From an uncultured Synechococcus sp. (GTDB taxonomy: Bacteria; Cyanobacteriota; Cyanobacteriia; PCC-6307; Cyanobiaceae), in contig CAJXPL010000018.1 of assembly GCA_913057985.1 (NCBI GenBank), forward strand, positions 1-50,069: a stretch of DNA of 50,069 nucleotides. The letters are read 5' to 3'. The position numbers and the translations under genes were made by a program. This document shows, piece after piece, positions 1 to 8,889 of this stretch. The first letter of the stretch is position 1, and every line of letters begins with the position of its first letter. The notes under the pieces were generated by a model that was not told where the DNA came from, ran no database searches, and saw only the letters and a program-made list of their open reading frames with translations.

Positions 1-53
1 TGCTGCATTCAGATTGAATCCGCAGATGCCGATCGACAATGGGTCGTCATGTT

Positions 54-67
54 GGTTTTTAAAAACC
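54..67. repeat. Perfect 14-bp palindrome upstream of the first gene
   Basis: GGTTTTT/AAAAACC is a perfect inverted repeat lying 32 bp before the ATG at 100. It could be an operator or part of the end of a preceding transcript; nothing else in the sequence assigns it a role. No coding region is visible in bases 1-99. Confidence 0.3.
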
Positions 68-99
68 GGGCTTAAGGTCGACAGACTTTCCTAGCTTGC

Positions 100-603
100 A
101 TGTCCCCCGTACGCCAGAGGCAACTTGCGGCAATTTTGCTGATCCTGGGTGCCATCGCTGCGATCCTTCTGCCCTTCATTTCTGCGACGCTGCTCACGCT
201 CGCCCTCGGTGGAATTGCCTTCTCCGCAGGGGTGAGTCAACTGTTGCGATTCGGCCAAGACCAGGCCAGCGGAAAGTTGTTCCGTCTGCTTTCCGCCCTG
301 CTTTACATCGGCGGTGCGCTGTTCATCCTGATTGACCCCATCGAAGGAGAAATCAGCCTGACCCTCTTCGCCGGGGTTGTGGTGTTGGTGGAGGGAATGA
401 TGGAACTGGCGGCGGGGGCCAGTTCAAAAGCGCCGATGGCCGGGCTCGTGCTGCTCGATGGCTTGCTCTCCGCAGGCATCGGCCTGCTGTTGGTGCTCGA
501 GTGGCCCAGTGACAGCGTCTGGGCTCTGGGAACACTCTTCGGCATCACCCTGTTCTCATCAGCCCTGAAACTTCTGCAAAAGCCCAGTGGAGCAATTGTC
601 TGA
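100..603 (+). CDS. HdeD-like (DUF308) integral membrane protein
   Basis: This 167-residue protein is almost entirely made of hydrophobic segments, about six predicted membrane helices in three pairs. That is the layout and length of the HdeD/DUF308 family, named after an E. coli acid-resistance membrane protein. The glycine- and alanine-rich helices with short polar loops (for example around residues 22-45, 60-85 and 120-160) fit this family. The ATG at 100 gives a short polar N-terminus before the first helix and is the natural start. The biochemical role of the family is not established; a stress-related inner-membrane function is the usual guess. It faces the next gene convergently with an 80-bp spacer and is probably transcribed alone. 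Confidence 0.75.
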   Translation: MSPVRQRQLAAILLILGAIAAILLPFISATLLTLALGGIAFSAGVSQLLRFGQDQASGKLFRLLSALLYIGGALFILIDPIEGEISLTLFAGVVVLVEGMMELAAGASSKAPMAGLVLLDGLLSAGIGLLLVLEWPSDSVWALGTLFGITLFSSALKLLQKPSGAIV

Positions 604-630
604 ATCAGACGTTTTATCTTTGTAACGGGA

Positions 631-654
631 AACCTTGGACCTTGGGGTCAGGTT
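631..654. other. Imperfect hairpin in a convergent intergenic spacer
   Basis: AACCT-TG-GACC, a TTGG loop, then GGTC-AGGTT can fold into a 9-bp stem with a 2-nt bulge. It lies between the stop codons of two convergent genes (603 and 684). No uridine run follows on either strand, so it is not a standard intrinsic terminator. Confidence 0.3.
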
Positions 655-683
655 AATCCATCCCAACATCGCTTAAAGAGCAT

Positions 684-968
684 TCAACAAGCATCAAATC
701 CCAACAGGATCCTGTCCTGCAAGGCAGCGTGATTGAGGCCAGGACGGTGCAATTGCAGGGCCGGAAGAAGATCGAGCACAAGATTGTTGGCCCGGCGGGA
801 TTCAACGCAAACGCCAACACGATCCCCCATGGACCGCGCCAGACGGATCTGATCCATCACCAGCTGCAACTGGAACACCTGCTGGTCGAGGCTTCTGGCG
901 TGGGCAGCCCCGCTGAGACTGCAGCCCAGCAGCAAAGCCAACCACCAACCCTGTGATCGCATCGGCAT
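684..968 (-). CDS. Small secreted protein of unknown function
   Basis: A 94-residue protein beginning with a clear Sec-type signal: a short basic N-terminus, a WWLALLLG-type hydrophobic core, and an AHA-like cleavage site near residue 25. The mature part, about 70 residues, is mostly helical, rich in Leu and Asp, and has two cysteines (one mid-protein, one as the last residue) that could pair in the periplasm. I do not recognise the family. ATG 968 is chosen because it puts the signal close to the start. ATG 986, preceded by a GAGGGGGG stretch, is an alternative that adds six residues. It starts 8-26 bp after the oxoprolinase stop and is probably co-transcribed with it. Confidence 0.6.
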   Translation of the reverse strand: MPMRSQGWWLALLLGCSLSGAAHARSLDQQVFQLQLVMDQIRLARSMGDRVGVCVESRRANNLVLDLLPALQLHRPGLNHAALQDRILLGFDAC

Positions 969-993
969 CACACCACCAGAAGGCATCCCCCCC

Positions 994-3900
994 TCAACGT
1001 CCCATGCCGCCTCCCCCTGGGGTGAGCATGCGAATGGCCTCGCCTGCCAGGAGCTCCAGCTGCACGGCACCTGGCAGGGGATGGGCCACCCCCTCACGAT
1101 CCAGCCGCAGGTTCTCGCCACAGGCACCACAGGCCCCGCCGTTGAGACCGAACGGGGCAACCTTCCGAGAGCCACTGATCAGCGACACACTCATCGGCTC
1201 GAGGAAACGGATCGTGCGCTCCAAGCCATCGCCCCCTGGCCACCGGCCCTGGCCGCCACTGCCGGAGCGCACCGCGAAGGATTCCAACCGCACCGGATAA
1301 CGGCTCTCGAGCACCTCGGGATCCGTCAGCCGCGAGTTGGTCATGTGCGACTGCAGCCCCACCGATCCAGCAAAGCCCTCACCCGCGCCGCCACCACCGG
1401 CCACCGTTTCGTAGTACTGGCAGCGGCCATTGCCGAAGCTGACGTTGTTCATCGTTCCCTGGCCGGCCGCCTGGGCGCCGAAAGCCGCAAACAGCAGATT
1501 GCAGAGGGCCTGAGACACCTCCACGTTGCCGGCCACCACAGCGGCGGGGGGCCGCGGATTCAACAGACAGCCCTCCGGCACCACCAGATCGAGTGGCGCG
1601 AAACAGCCCTCGTTCAAGGGGATGTCGCTGTCGAGGAGACAACGGATCACGTACAGCACAGCCGCCCGCGTCACCGCCAGGGGGGCATTGAAATTGTCCG
1701 GCCGTTGCGGCGATGTTCCGCTGAAATCCAAACGCAACCGTTGGCGTTTGGGATCAAGGCACACCTGCACCACCAAAAAAGAGCCGTCATCCAGGGCCAG
1801 CTGATGCCGGGCGTCCGTCAAACGCAACAGCAGTTGTTGAACACTGCGGGCTGCGTCCTGCTGCAGCAGGGTCATCTGCCGTTGCACCAGGGTCAGCCCC
1901 TCCCGCTCCACGAGGGATTGCAGCGCCACAATCCCCGCCTGATTGGCCGCCACCTGCGCCTGCAGGTCGGCCAGCAGTTCCGGAGGGTTGCGGGGCGGCG
2001 TCGCCATGCCGCTCCACACCGCTTTCAGATCAGCGGCAAGAACCCGGCCCTGGCGCACGAACAGCTGGTTGCGCAGCAGCAGGCCCTCATCGGCAATGGT
2101 GCGACTGAAGGACGGCATTGATCCGGGAGCGATTCCACCCACATCGGCGTGATGGCCACGGCTGGCCACAAAGAAGCTGGGCTGATCCCCGTTGCAGAAG
2201 ACCGGCGAGATGGCAGTGATGTCGGGCAGGTGGGTGCCGCCATGGAAAGGGTCATTGCTGAGCAGCGTGTCGCCGGGCTGCAGCGGTGCGACATCACCGT
2301 TCGCCACCTGGGCCAGCAGGTCGCGAACGCTGTCGCCCATCGATCCGAGGTGCACCGGAATGTGGGGGGCATTGGCCACCAGGGCCCCCATGGCATCGAA
2401 CAACGCACAGGAGAAATCCAGGCGCTCGCGAATGTTCACGGAGCGACTGCTCTGCCGCAGCTGTTCCCCCATCTGTTCAGCGATCGCCATGAAGCGGTGG
2501 CGAAACAGTTCCGCCTGCAACGGGTCGTGCTCACCGGCCTGGGCCAGCAGCAGTGATCCGTCTGCGGGATGCAAGCGCTCCAGCAACAGCGTGCCCCCCT
2601 CCGCCACCCGGGCCTGCCAGCCCGGCTCCAGCACTGTGCAGTCCGTGGCTTCAGCGATCAGGGCCGGGCCTGCAAGCCGCTGATTCAGCCGCAGGGCAGC
2701 GCGGTTCAGCAACGGCACCTCCATCCAGCCGCTCGACTCCAGGTGCATCGACACATGCGGCGATGGCTGCACCTCTGGCGTTGGTTCGGCCTTCTCAGCT
2801 GCGGCTGTTGCTGTAGCTGCGGTTGTGGCGTCGAACTGTTGCGGAGCTGTGACCTCAACATTGAGCTGTTCGACGATGAGGGCCTGATCGGCATCAATGC
2901 AGTAGCCGTAGCGTTGCTGATGGCTCGCCTGGAAGGCAGAGATCACGGCATCAACGCCTTGCTCGGCGGACCAGGGGAGCACCAAGGTCTGCTCGGCAGA
3001 GGGATAACGCAGGGCGAGGCTGACCCAGACCTCCGGCTCCCCCGCCTCGGCATCAGCACCATCCCCCTGGCGATGCAAGGTCTCCTGCGCTTCACCCATC
3101 AGCCGCTTCACCTGATCCGGCAGGGCCGCCAAGAGTTCAGGCGAGAGGGCAGCACCGAGATGCATCTGCCGCCGGCAGCGCTGGCGGGCCTGACCCATAC
3201 CGAAAGCGGAGAGAACGCCGGCCATGGGATGCAACAGCACCGTGTTCAGCCCCAGTTCATCCGCCAGGCGACAGGCGTGCTGACCACCAGCCCCTCCATA
3301 GGCCACCAACACCCCGCCGCGAATGTCCTCACCGCGATGCAGTGACACCCGGCGAATGGCAGCAGCCATGGTTTCCACCGCCAGTTGCAACGCCCCGGAT
3401 GCCACCCGCTCCGAGGTCTGCCCCAGCGCTGCCGCGAGCTCGGCGAAGCGATGCCGCACCACCTCCACATCCGGTGGCAGATCCCCGGAGGGGCCAAACA
3501 CCGCCGGGAAGCGGTCCACCTGCAGCCGCCCCAGCAACAGGTTGGCGTCGGTGATGGTGAGCGGTCCGCCGGCGCGATAACAGGCCGGGCCCGGTTGTGC
3601 TCCGGCGGAGCGAGGTCCCACCCGCAACCGCTCCCCCTGGAGCTCCAGCACTGATCCGCCACCGGCCGCCACCGTTTCAATCGGCAGTCGGGGGGCGAGC
3701 AACTGCAAACCGGCGATCTCGGTCTGCTCCTTCACTTGCCGCAGGGCCTGCACATCGGCGCAAGCCACACAGAACACATCCGTCGACGTGCCACCCATAT
3801 CGAAGCCCAGCACCGGCACCCCGTCAAAGCCGGCCATCCGCGCAGCGGCGATCGCACCAACCATCCCCGCCGCCGGCCCCGAAAGGATGGTGTCTTTGGC

Positions 3901-4647
3901 CTGCAGCCTGTCTAGAGCCTGCAACGCACCACTGGACGTCATCACCCGCAGGGGCGTGGCGGCGCCCAGTGCCCCTTGCACCTGCTGCAGGTAACCATCC
4001 AGCACCGGATGGACGGCCCCCTCCACCAACGCCGTCTGCCCCCGCGCCACCAGGCGGGGCACCACGCTCACCTGATGGGAGCAGACCACGGTGCGAAAGC
4101 CAACCTCCTGCAGCAATGCGGCACATCGCTGCTCATGGGCTGGGTTGCGCTGAGCATGCAACAACGCAACCACGGCGACGTCCAGGCCGGAACGCCGCAG
4201 CTCCTCAAGACGCCGCCGGAGCGGCTGATCCAGCACCAGGGGCTCCACCTCTTCACCCCGGGCATCGAGCCGACCGGGCAACTCCAGCACCGTTTGCGCC
4301 AGGAAGGGGCGCTGGGGCTGCTCAAGCGCGAACAGATCGTCGCGATGTTGATCGCCGATCCACAGCTGATCCCTCAGCCCGGCATTGGTGAGCAACAGCA
4401 AAGGAGCACCAGCCCCCTCCAGCAGCGCATTGGTGGCCACGGTGGTGCCGAGGCGCACGTCGTCGACGTCCCCCAGATCCACGGGCGGTGAAACCGACGC
4501 CAACATCGCTTCCATGGCCGACACCGCAGGGTCTCCAGCACCGGCCTGCTCCGAGAGCACCTTGCGCACGTGCAGCTGGCCATCTGGATCCCGACCGATC
4601 AGATCGGTGAAGGTGCCACCGCGATCAATCCAGAAGCACCACCCCAT
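994..4647 (-). CDS. 5-oxoprolinase / hydantoinase, fused HyuA-HyuB type
   Basis: A 1,217-residue cytosolic enzyme combining both hydantoinase halves. The N-terminal HyuA half shows IDRGGTFTD near residue 10, MGGTSTDV near 300 and a GGAGGQHA motif near 460, all typical of the ATP-grasping acetate/sugar-kinase-like fold. The HyuB half, from about residue 690, shows NDPFHGGTHLPD and GHHADVGG, as in eukaryotic-type 5-oxoprolinase. Family members couple ATP hydrolysis to opening of 5-oxo-L-proline, giving glutamate, or of related cyclic amides. Length matches the fused eukaryote/bacterial form (about 1,200-1,290). The ATG at 4647 lies just before the glycine-rich motif; a TTG at 4698 would add 17 residues. 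Substrate cannot be told from sequence. It heads a minus-strand unit with the small secreted protein. Confidence 0.9.
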   Translation of the reverse strand: MGWCFWIDRGGTFTDLIGRDPDGQLHVRKVLSEQAGAGDPAVSAMEAMLASVSPPVDLGDVDDVRLGTTVATNALLEGAGAPLLLLTNAGLRDQLWIGDQHRDDLFALEQPQRPFLAQTVLELPGRLDARGEEVEPLVLDQPLRRRLEELRRSGLDVAVVALLHAQRNPAHEQRCAALLQEVGFRTVVCSHQVSVVPRLVARGQTALVEGAVHPVLDGYLQQVQGALGAATPLRVMTSSGALQALDRLQAKDTILSGPAAGMVGAIAAARMAGFDGVPVLGFDMGGTSTDVFCVACADVQALRQVKEQTEIAGLQLLAPRLPIETVAAGGGSVLELQGERLRVGPRSAGAQPGPACYRAGGPLTITDANLLLGRLQVDRFPAVFGPSGDLPPDVEVVRHRFAELAAALGQTSERVASGALQLAVETMAAAIRRVSLHRGEDIRGGVLVAYGGAGGQHACRLADELGLNTVLLHPMAGVLSAFGMGQARQRCRRQMHLGAALSPELLAALPDQVKRLMGEAQETLHRQGDGADAEAGEPEVWVSLALRYPSAEQTLVLPWSAEQGVDAVISAFQASHQQRYGYCIDADQALIVEQLNVEVTAPQQFDATTAATATAAAEKAEPTPEVQPSPHVSMHLESSGWMEVPLLNRAALRLNQRLAGPALIAEATDCTVLEPGWQARVAEGGTLLLERLHPADGSLLLAQAGEHDPLQAELFRHRFMAIAEQMGEQLRQSSRSVNIRERLDFSCALFDAMGALVANAPHIPVHLGSMGDSVRDLLAQVANGDVAPLQPGDTLLSNDPFHGGTHLPDITAISPVFCNGDQPSFFVASRGHHADVGGIAPGSMPSFSRTIADEGLLLRNQLFVRQGRVLAADLKAVWSGMATPPRNPPELLADLQAQVAANQAGIVALQSLVEREGLTLVQRQMTLLQQDAARSVQQLLLRLTDARHQLALDDGSFLVVQVCLDPKRQRLRLDFSGTSPQRPDNFNAPLAVTRAAVLYVIRCLLDSDIPLNEGCFAPLDLVVPEGCLLNPRPPAAVVAGNVEVSQALCNLLFAAFGAQAAGQGTMNNVSFGNGRCQYYETVAGGGGAGEGFAGSVGLQSHMTNSRLTDPEVLESRYPVRLESFAVRSGSGGQGRWPGGDGLERTIRFLEPMSVSLISGSRKVAPFGLNGGACGACGENLRLDREGVAHPLPGAVQLELLAGEAIRMLTPGGGGMGR

Positions 4648-4766
4648 CTCATGCCCTGGCCAACGTCGCCCCAGCCTGCCGCGCAGGCCGATCAACAAAC
4701 CATGTCAACGCCCCCCGATGGGCGAGCTGAACTGAGAACGTTGAGAAGCAACTGCCGCCCAAACGC

Positions 4767-5723
4767 TTGGACAAGCTCGCCACGGCCTGGGCGATCTTTC
4801 AGGGGTTACTGCTGGAAGCCGTTCCGTTTCTGCTGCTCGGCGTTGCCATCGCAGGGCTGGCCCGATGGGCGGTGCCACCGGGTGCCTGGATCGAGCGGCT
4901 CCCGAAGAACCCCGTGCTGGCACCGATCATCGGAGCCCTGATGGGCTTTGCACTTCCGGCCTGCGAATGCGGCAACGTCCCCGTCGCCCGTCGTCTGCTG
5001 GCCAGTGGGGCACCGATGGGCACGGCCTTCGGCTTTCTGTTTGCAGCTCCGGTGCTGAATCCCATCGTCCTGGCCAGCACCTGGGCCGCGTTTCCTGATC
5101 AGCCCTGGCTGCTGGTGGCCCGGCCATGGGGGGCCTTTCTGCTGGCGATCCTGCTGAGCTTGTTGCTGGTGCAACTGCCCGAGACGCAGCTCCTGGCAAC
5201 GGCGCTTCTGGAGGAACGCCGCATGAGCCAGCCCCTCAGCAACCTGGGGCTGCTGCAACGCAGCAGTGGTGTGATCGGCGGATCACCCAGCCCACCCCGA
5301 TCCATCAGCGGCAAGCGCCTCAAGGCCTTTCAGGTGCTGGATCAGAGCTGCCGCGAATTTCTCGATCTGCTGGCTCTGCTGGTGCTGGGATGCGTGATTG
5401 CGGCCCTGGTTCAGACCTGGCTGCCGCGCAGTTGGCTGTTGGCCGTGGGGGGTGCGCCGACGGCATCAATCCTGGCCTTGATGCTGCTGGCGGTGGTGGT
5501 GTCGGTCTGCTCCAGCGTGGATGCCTTTCTTGCCCTGGGGTTTGCCGCTCAGATCACCCCCGGAGCCCTGCTGGCCTTCCTTTTACTGGGGCCCATTGTG
5601 GATCTCAAACTCGCGGGCCTGTTCACCGTGCTGATGCGGCCAAGGGCGATCCTGATCACGGCGATCGGTGCCAGTCTTGGCGTGCTGCTGATCGGTCAGT
5701 GGATCAACCTGTGGCTGCTGTGA
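4767..5723 (+). CDS. DUF318/ArsP_1-family permease (YcgR-like)
   Basis: A 318-residue polytopic membrane protein with two groups of four or so helices separated by a hydrophilic linker (about residues 155-190). Two signatures mark the ArsP_1 (UPF0718) permease family: the PACECGN motif with a CxC pair near residue 71-76 in the first half, and the CSSVDAF motif near 250 in the second half. Relatives export organoarsenicals or other substrates, and thiols in these motifs can bind metals. The start is TTG 4767, since no in-frame ATG or GTG exists between the upstream stop at 4728 and the first helix. The next gene, 10 bp on, is its usual partner. Being close to zinc-uptake genes suggests a metal substrate, but that is inference. 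Confidence 0.85.
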   Translation: MDKLATAWAIFQGLLLEAVPFLLLGVAIAGLARWAVPPGAWIERLPKNPVLAPIIGALMGFALPACECGNVPVARRLLASGAPMGTAFGFLFAAPVLNPIVLASTWAAFPDQPWLLVARPWGAFLLAILLSLLLVQLPETQLLATALLEERRMSQPLSNLGLLQRSSGVIGGSPSPPRSISGKRLKAFQVLDQSCREFLDLLALLVLGCVIAALVQTWLPRSWLLAVGGAPTASILALMLLAVVVSVCSSVDAFLALGFAAQITPGALLAFLLLGPIVDLKLAGLFTVLMRPRAILITAIGASLGVLLIGQWINLWLL

Positions 5724-5733
5724 GGGGCCGGTC

Positions 5734-6390
5734 GTGTTGAAGCGCGGAACCCTGCTGCTGCTCTGGGGCCTGACGCTGTTGTGGAGCTTACACAGCGGTC
5801 GCCTCGATCTGCTGCTTCGCGGGGTCTTCCATGGCCTGGTGGGGGTCACCGGCCTGGTCTTGCTGATGCTGGGCGTGGCTCTTCTGCTGAAAAGAGAGAA
5901 GCAAGACGAACGCTGGCGATGGCCCTGGTTGCTCAGCGGCGTGATGGCTGCGCTAGTGCTGATCCTTCCGCCCAACCCCTCCTTCAGCGATCTGGCCAGC
6001 AACCGCCCCCAGGGCCTGCCCGATCCACCGGAGTTGGCCTTTGTTCTGCCCCCCGAACAACGCAGCCTCACGGAATGGGTGCGCTTGCTGCGCAGCCAGC
6101 CCGATCCCGACCTTGTGGCCGGCAATCCTGTGCGCATCAGCGGTTTTGTCTGGAGGCAACCCCAGGGCCCACCGCTGATCGCACGTCTCACGGTGCGCTG
6201 TTGCCTGGCCGATGCCACACCCGCTGGCCTGGCCGTGGAGTGGCCTGAGTCGTTCAGCCCCCAAACCAACCAGTGGTTGGCCATCGAGGGAACGATGGGC
6301 GTGCAGACGCGGAAGGAACGGCGCATCCCCGTCGTGATTCCCAAAAACATCACGCCGATTGCCAGGCCCGAGCGGCCCCTGGAACCATGA
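5734..6390 (+). CDS. TIGR03943/DUF1980 permease partner protein (YcgQ-like)
   Basis: A 218-residue protein with two N-terminal membrane helices (residues 5-18 and 30-52), a third near 70-80 and a soluble C-terminal domain of about 110 residues. That domain contains 'RISGFVWR' and 'RCCLADATPAG' motifs, which match the TIGR03943/DUF1980 family. This family is nearly always encoded next to a DUF318 permease, as here, and is annotated as a putative permease subunit. The GTG at 5734 starts 10 bp after the permease stop, and the stop overlaps the next ATG (ATGA), so the three genes form one operon. The paired cysteines could bind a metal; no function is proven. Confidence 0.85.
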   Translation: MLKRGTLLLLWGLTLLWSLHSGRLDLLLRGVFHGLVGVTGLVLLMLGVALLLKREKQDERWRWPWLLSGVMAALVLILPPNPSFSDLASNRPQGLPDPPELAFVLPPEQRSLTEWVRLLRSQPDPDLVAGNPVRISGFVWRQPQGPPLIARLTVRCCLADATPAGLAVEWPESFSPQTNQWLAIEGTMGVQTRKERRIPVVIPKNITPIARPERPLEP

Positions 6391-7709
6391 CGCGGCGGCC
6401 CTTGCTGCTGATGCTGTTGGCCTGCGCCGCAGTTCTGGCGCAGCAACAGCTGCTGTTGCGACAGCCTCCACGGCTGCTGCGCCTGATGCCTCAGCAGGTG
6501 CAAAGTGGCAGCGCGGCCCTGGATCTGCAGTTCAGTCGCCCGATGGACCGGCCGAGGGTCAGCGAGGCCACTCGAATCACTCCAGCCGTACCCCATCAGT
6601 GGCTGGGGGAGACGACAGCACTGCGGATGGTGATTGATGCGGATGTCGTGCTCACGGCTCCGCTCGAGCTATCGGTCGCAGGGGACGACCAGCGCGGGCT
6701 GCAGCTGGGGCAGCAGCAATGGTGGTGGGACCCGAGACCTTGGCTGATCGCAACACGGCCCGTGCCGGGAGGTGAGCAGGTTCAACTGCAGACGCGATCG
6801 GGAGCATGGATGCCGATCAGTCGGATCTGGCCCGCCATCCCCAGCGTCGTCCCCCTTGGGAATGGCCGGGGCATTGCCCTGGTGGGACGCGATCAGAACG
6901 GCACCGAACAGGTGTGGTGGGACCAACTGACACCCCGCAGCACCGCCAACCGCCTGGCGGCCTTGGGGCCACCAACGCTGAGCCGAACGGAACCCCTGTT
7001 GAAAGGGGAGGTGCTCTTCGCCCATCTCAGCAGCAATCTCAATGGTGATCTGCTGGTGCAGAGCGGTGGGTTCCAGCCGGGCAGTGACCAGGCCCTGTTG
7101 CTGCAGGCCGATGGCAAACGCAAGGCTCTGGCACTGAAACCCTCCGGGCCGATGCAGTTGCTGCCGGCAGGAGGGGGCGTGGTGATGCCCACCAGCAACG
7201 GCCTGAGCCTCCGCCCCTTGCAAGCAACCGAGCAAAAGCCGCAGATGCTGCCGGGCAGCCGGGAGCTGGGGGCCTTCTGCGGTGCCTCAGGACGGGCCGT
7301 GCTGATCCGGCACTGGCCGGATTACAGGCGCTCGATCGAGCTGGTGGTTCCAGGGCGGGCACCAAAGCAACTGCACCTCGGTGATCAAGCGGTGCTGGGG
7401 GTGGCCTGCGACAACCGCGGCAAACGGATCTGGGCGGTGCTGGGGCGCTGGGAGCAGCAACGGGGCAATCACGAACTGGTGCTGATCAGCGACGCGGGAG
7501 AGGTGACACAACGCAGGGCCCTGGAGCCATGGACGCTCAAGGCGGGCAGCCCCATCCAGTGGAATCCAGTGACGAATCAATTGCTGATGACGCTGACGCG
7601 AGCGAAGCAAACCCATGCCCGTGCCGGCCTGATCGATGGCGACAGCTTGAAGCTCATCAAGGTGATCAACACACCCATCAGCGAAGCCCAGTGGCTGAAT
7701 GCAGGATGA
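6387..7709 (+). CDS. Membrane-anchored protein with Ig-like and propeller-like regions, unknown function
   Basis: A 440-residue protein with an N-terminal hydrophobic anchor (residues 5-20). Next comes a segment reading 'LDLQFSRPMDRPRV', typical of SbsA/Big_5-type Ig-like domains. A long beta-rich region follows, with short repeated strands ending in Gly/Asp turns and resembling a WD40-like propeller (residues about 120-430). Only one clear cysteine pair is seen, near residue 290-320. I do not recognise a named family. It begins at the ATG inside the ATGA overlap with the TIGR03943 gene, so it belongs to the permease operon and probably acts on the periplasmic face beside it. It ends 77 bp from the convergent barrel gene. 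Confidence 0.7.
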   Translation: MTRRPLLLMLLACAAVLAQQQLLLRQPPRLLRLMPQQVQSGSAALDLQFSRPMDRPRVSEATRITPAVPHQWLGETTALRMVIDADVVLTAPLELSVAGDDQRGLQLGQQQWWWDPRPWLIATRPVPGGEQVQLQTRSGAWMPISRIWPAIPSVVPLGNGRGIALVGRDQNGTEQVWWDQLTPRSTANRLAALGPPTLSRTEPLLKGEVLFAHLSSNLNGDLLVQSGGFQPGSDQALLLQADGKRKALALKPSGPMQLLPAGGGVVMPTSNGLSLRPLQATEQKPQMLPGSRELGAFCGASGRAVLIRHWPDYRRSIELVVPGRAPKQLHLGDQAVLGVACDNRGKRIWAVLGRWEQQRGNHELVLISDAGEVTQRRALEPWTLKAGSPIQWNPVTNQLLMTLTRAKQTHARAGLIDGDSLKLIKVINTPISEAQWLNAG

Positions 7710-7728
7710 GCACCAAAAGCTGAGCAAC

Positions 7729-7755
7729 AAAAAAGGAGGGCAAAACTGCCCTCCT
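7729..7755 (-). terminator. Intrinsic terminator for the znuA-porin operon
   Basis: Read on the minus strand, AGGAGGGC, a six-base loop and GCCCTCCT form a perfect 8-bp GC-rich stem, directly followed by six T. It sits about 30 bp after the porin stop codon. It lacks a T run on the plus strand, so it serves the minus-strand operon. Confidence 0.9.
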
Positions 7756-7786
7756 GATCAAACAAAGTTCAAGCGATTGTTGAGAC

Positions 7787-8842
7787 TTAGAAGGTGAATG
7801 TCACGCCAGTGCCGACATGGTGCTGCCAACCTTCACCCCAGCCAGGAGCATCTTCCCAGCTGTAGGTCTGCTGCCAGTGCAGAAAAAGCGTGGCATCACC
7901 GACGGGTACCGAAAGTTCGATTTCACCCGCAAAGTCTGTGCGGGGATCCAAGCCGGCGTAGCTGCCTGGAACGTAGAAGCGAGGACCAGCTTCAATCATC
8001 AAGGAGATTTCATCACCACCAAATGTGAATCCCAGGCCAACACGAGGATCGGTGTAGTTGCCCACATACATCCCATCAGATTCCCATCCCTGACGATGAT
8101 CCACTGACAGATAAACACCATTCACCAGATCTTCGATGCCATCGCCGAGGGCGAAGTTCACATCTCCATCACCCAAAGCCCAGATCGCCTTGGCTCCAAG
8201 CTCATTCTTCAAGCCCTGAATATCCTCACCCTGATCCTTAGTGACGTAATAGGGGTTCCAGGACAGCTCAAAACTTAAGCGGTCATTGGGTGCATATCGG
8301 GCCTGGAGGAAGCCCTTGATGTCGGTGCGCTTGAAGTCGGTGTCATGGTCGTGAGCATGTCCATGACCTTCATGGTCATGATCTTCATGATCGTCGTCGT
8401 GATCATCATGATCTTCGTCATGATCATCATGGTCGCCATGATCGTCTTCATGGTCATGATCTTCCTCATGATCATGATCGTCGTGTTCTTCTTCATGGTC
8501 GTCGTCGTGATCATCGACGTGAACCTTGCCGTAGAAGTGTTCTGCTTCTCCCCAAACCAAAGCAGGCCCAATGGCAACTTCGATCGCAAAAGAGCCGCCA
8601 TTGCTAAGGCCCCACTCAAAGACGCCACCAAACATGCCATCGATGGCGTAGTGCTTGGGATCCCCCTCAAGGTTGGTGTCAAATCCACCATGGCCTTCGA
8701 TGGTGATGATGGGCGTGAAATCGAATTCACCGGCCTCGAGAGACTCTCCACCGCCACCATGGGAGCCATGGGCCTCGGCAGGCGAAACGGAAGCGAACGG
8801 GCTCAACAGAAGAGCCAGAAGAGCAAGGCGTGAACGGAACAT
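7787..8842 (-). CDS. Histidine-rich outer-membrane beta-barrel, probable zinc porin
   Basis: A 351-residue protein with a signal peptide (cleavage after SPAEA, about residue 24). The body is alternating beta-strands, and the C-terminus GVTFTF ends in Phe, as in outer-membrane barrels. Between strands, residues 108-166 form an extreme low-complexity loop of His, Asp and Glu containing 20 histidines. A shorter HGSHGG cluster follows the signal peptide. Such loops bind Zn(II) and similar ions. The gene lies 47 bp downstream of znuA on the same strand and is closed by a strong terminator, so it is almost certainly co-transcribed with znuA. I infer a surface zinc-binding or zinc-passing porin under the same Zur-type control. 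Specificity for zinc is by context only. Confidence 0.85.
   Translation of the reverse strand: MFRSRLALLALLLSPFASVSPAEAHGSHGGGGESLEAGEFDFTPIITIEGHGGFDTNLEGDPKHYAIDGMFGGVFEWGLSNGGSFAIEVAIGPALVWGEAEHFYGKVHVDDHDDDHEEEHDDHDHEEDHDHEDDHGDHDDHDEDHDDHDDDHEDHDHEGHGHAHDHDTDFKRTDIKGFLQARYAPNDRLSFELSWNPYYVTKDQGEDIQGLKNELGAKAIWALGDGDVNFALGDGIEDLVNGVYLSVDHRQGWESDGMYVGNYTDPRVGLGFTFGGDEISLMIEAGPRFYVPGSYAGLDPRTDFAGEIELSVPVGDATLFLHWQQTYSWEDAPGWGEGWQHHVGTGVTFTF
8339..8521. repeat. Low-complexity GAT/CAT-type tract encoding the His/Asp loop
   Basis: About 180 bp of near-repetitive atcatgatc/tcttcatg units on the plus strand, encoding the His-Asp-Glu loop on the minus strand. Unit spacing varies by 6, 9 or 12 bp, so the tract is likely to expand and contract by slippage while staying in frame. 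Confidence 0.85.
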
Positions 8843-8889
8843 GAGACGAGACGGAAGAAAAAGAAGACCGAAGAGGAAAAAGCGTTACG

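Noticed and set aside
1081-4391. Several long plus-strand frames opposite the oxoprolinase gene (for example 1081-2121, 2569-3345, 3597-4391)
   Set aside because: GC-rich antisense frames with no family motifs and no ribosome sites; the minus-strand enzyme has full-length motifs.
8345-8833. Long plus-strand frame rich in Met, Ile, Val and Phe, looking like a membrane protein
   Set aside because: It is the antisense of the His/Asp repeat loop; the hydrophobic look comes from complementing GAT/CAT codons. The minus-strand barrel has a signal peptide, terminator and operon context.
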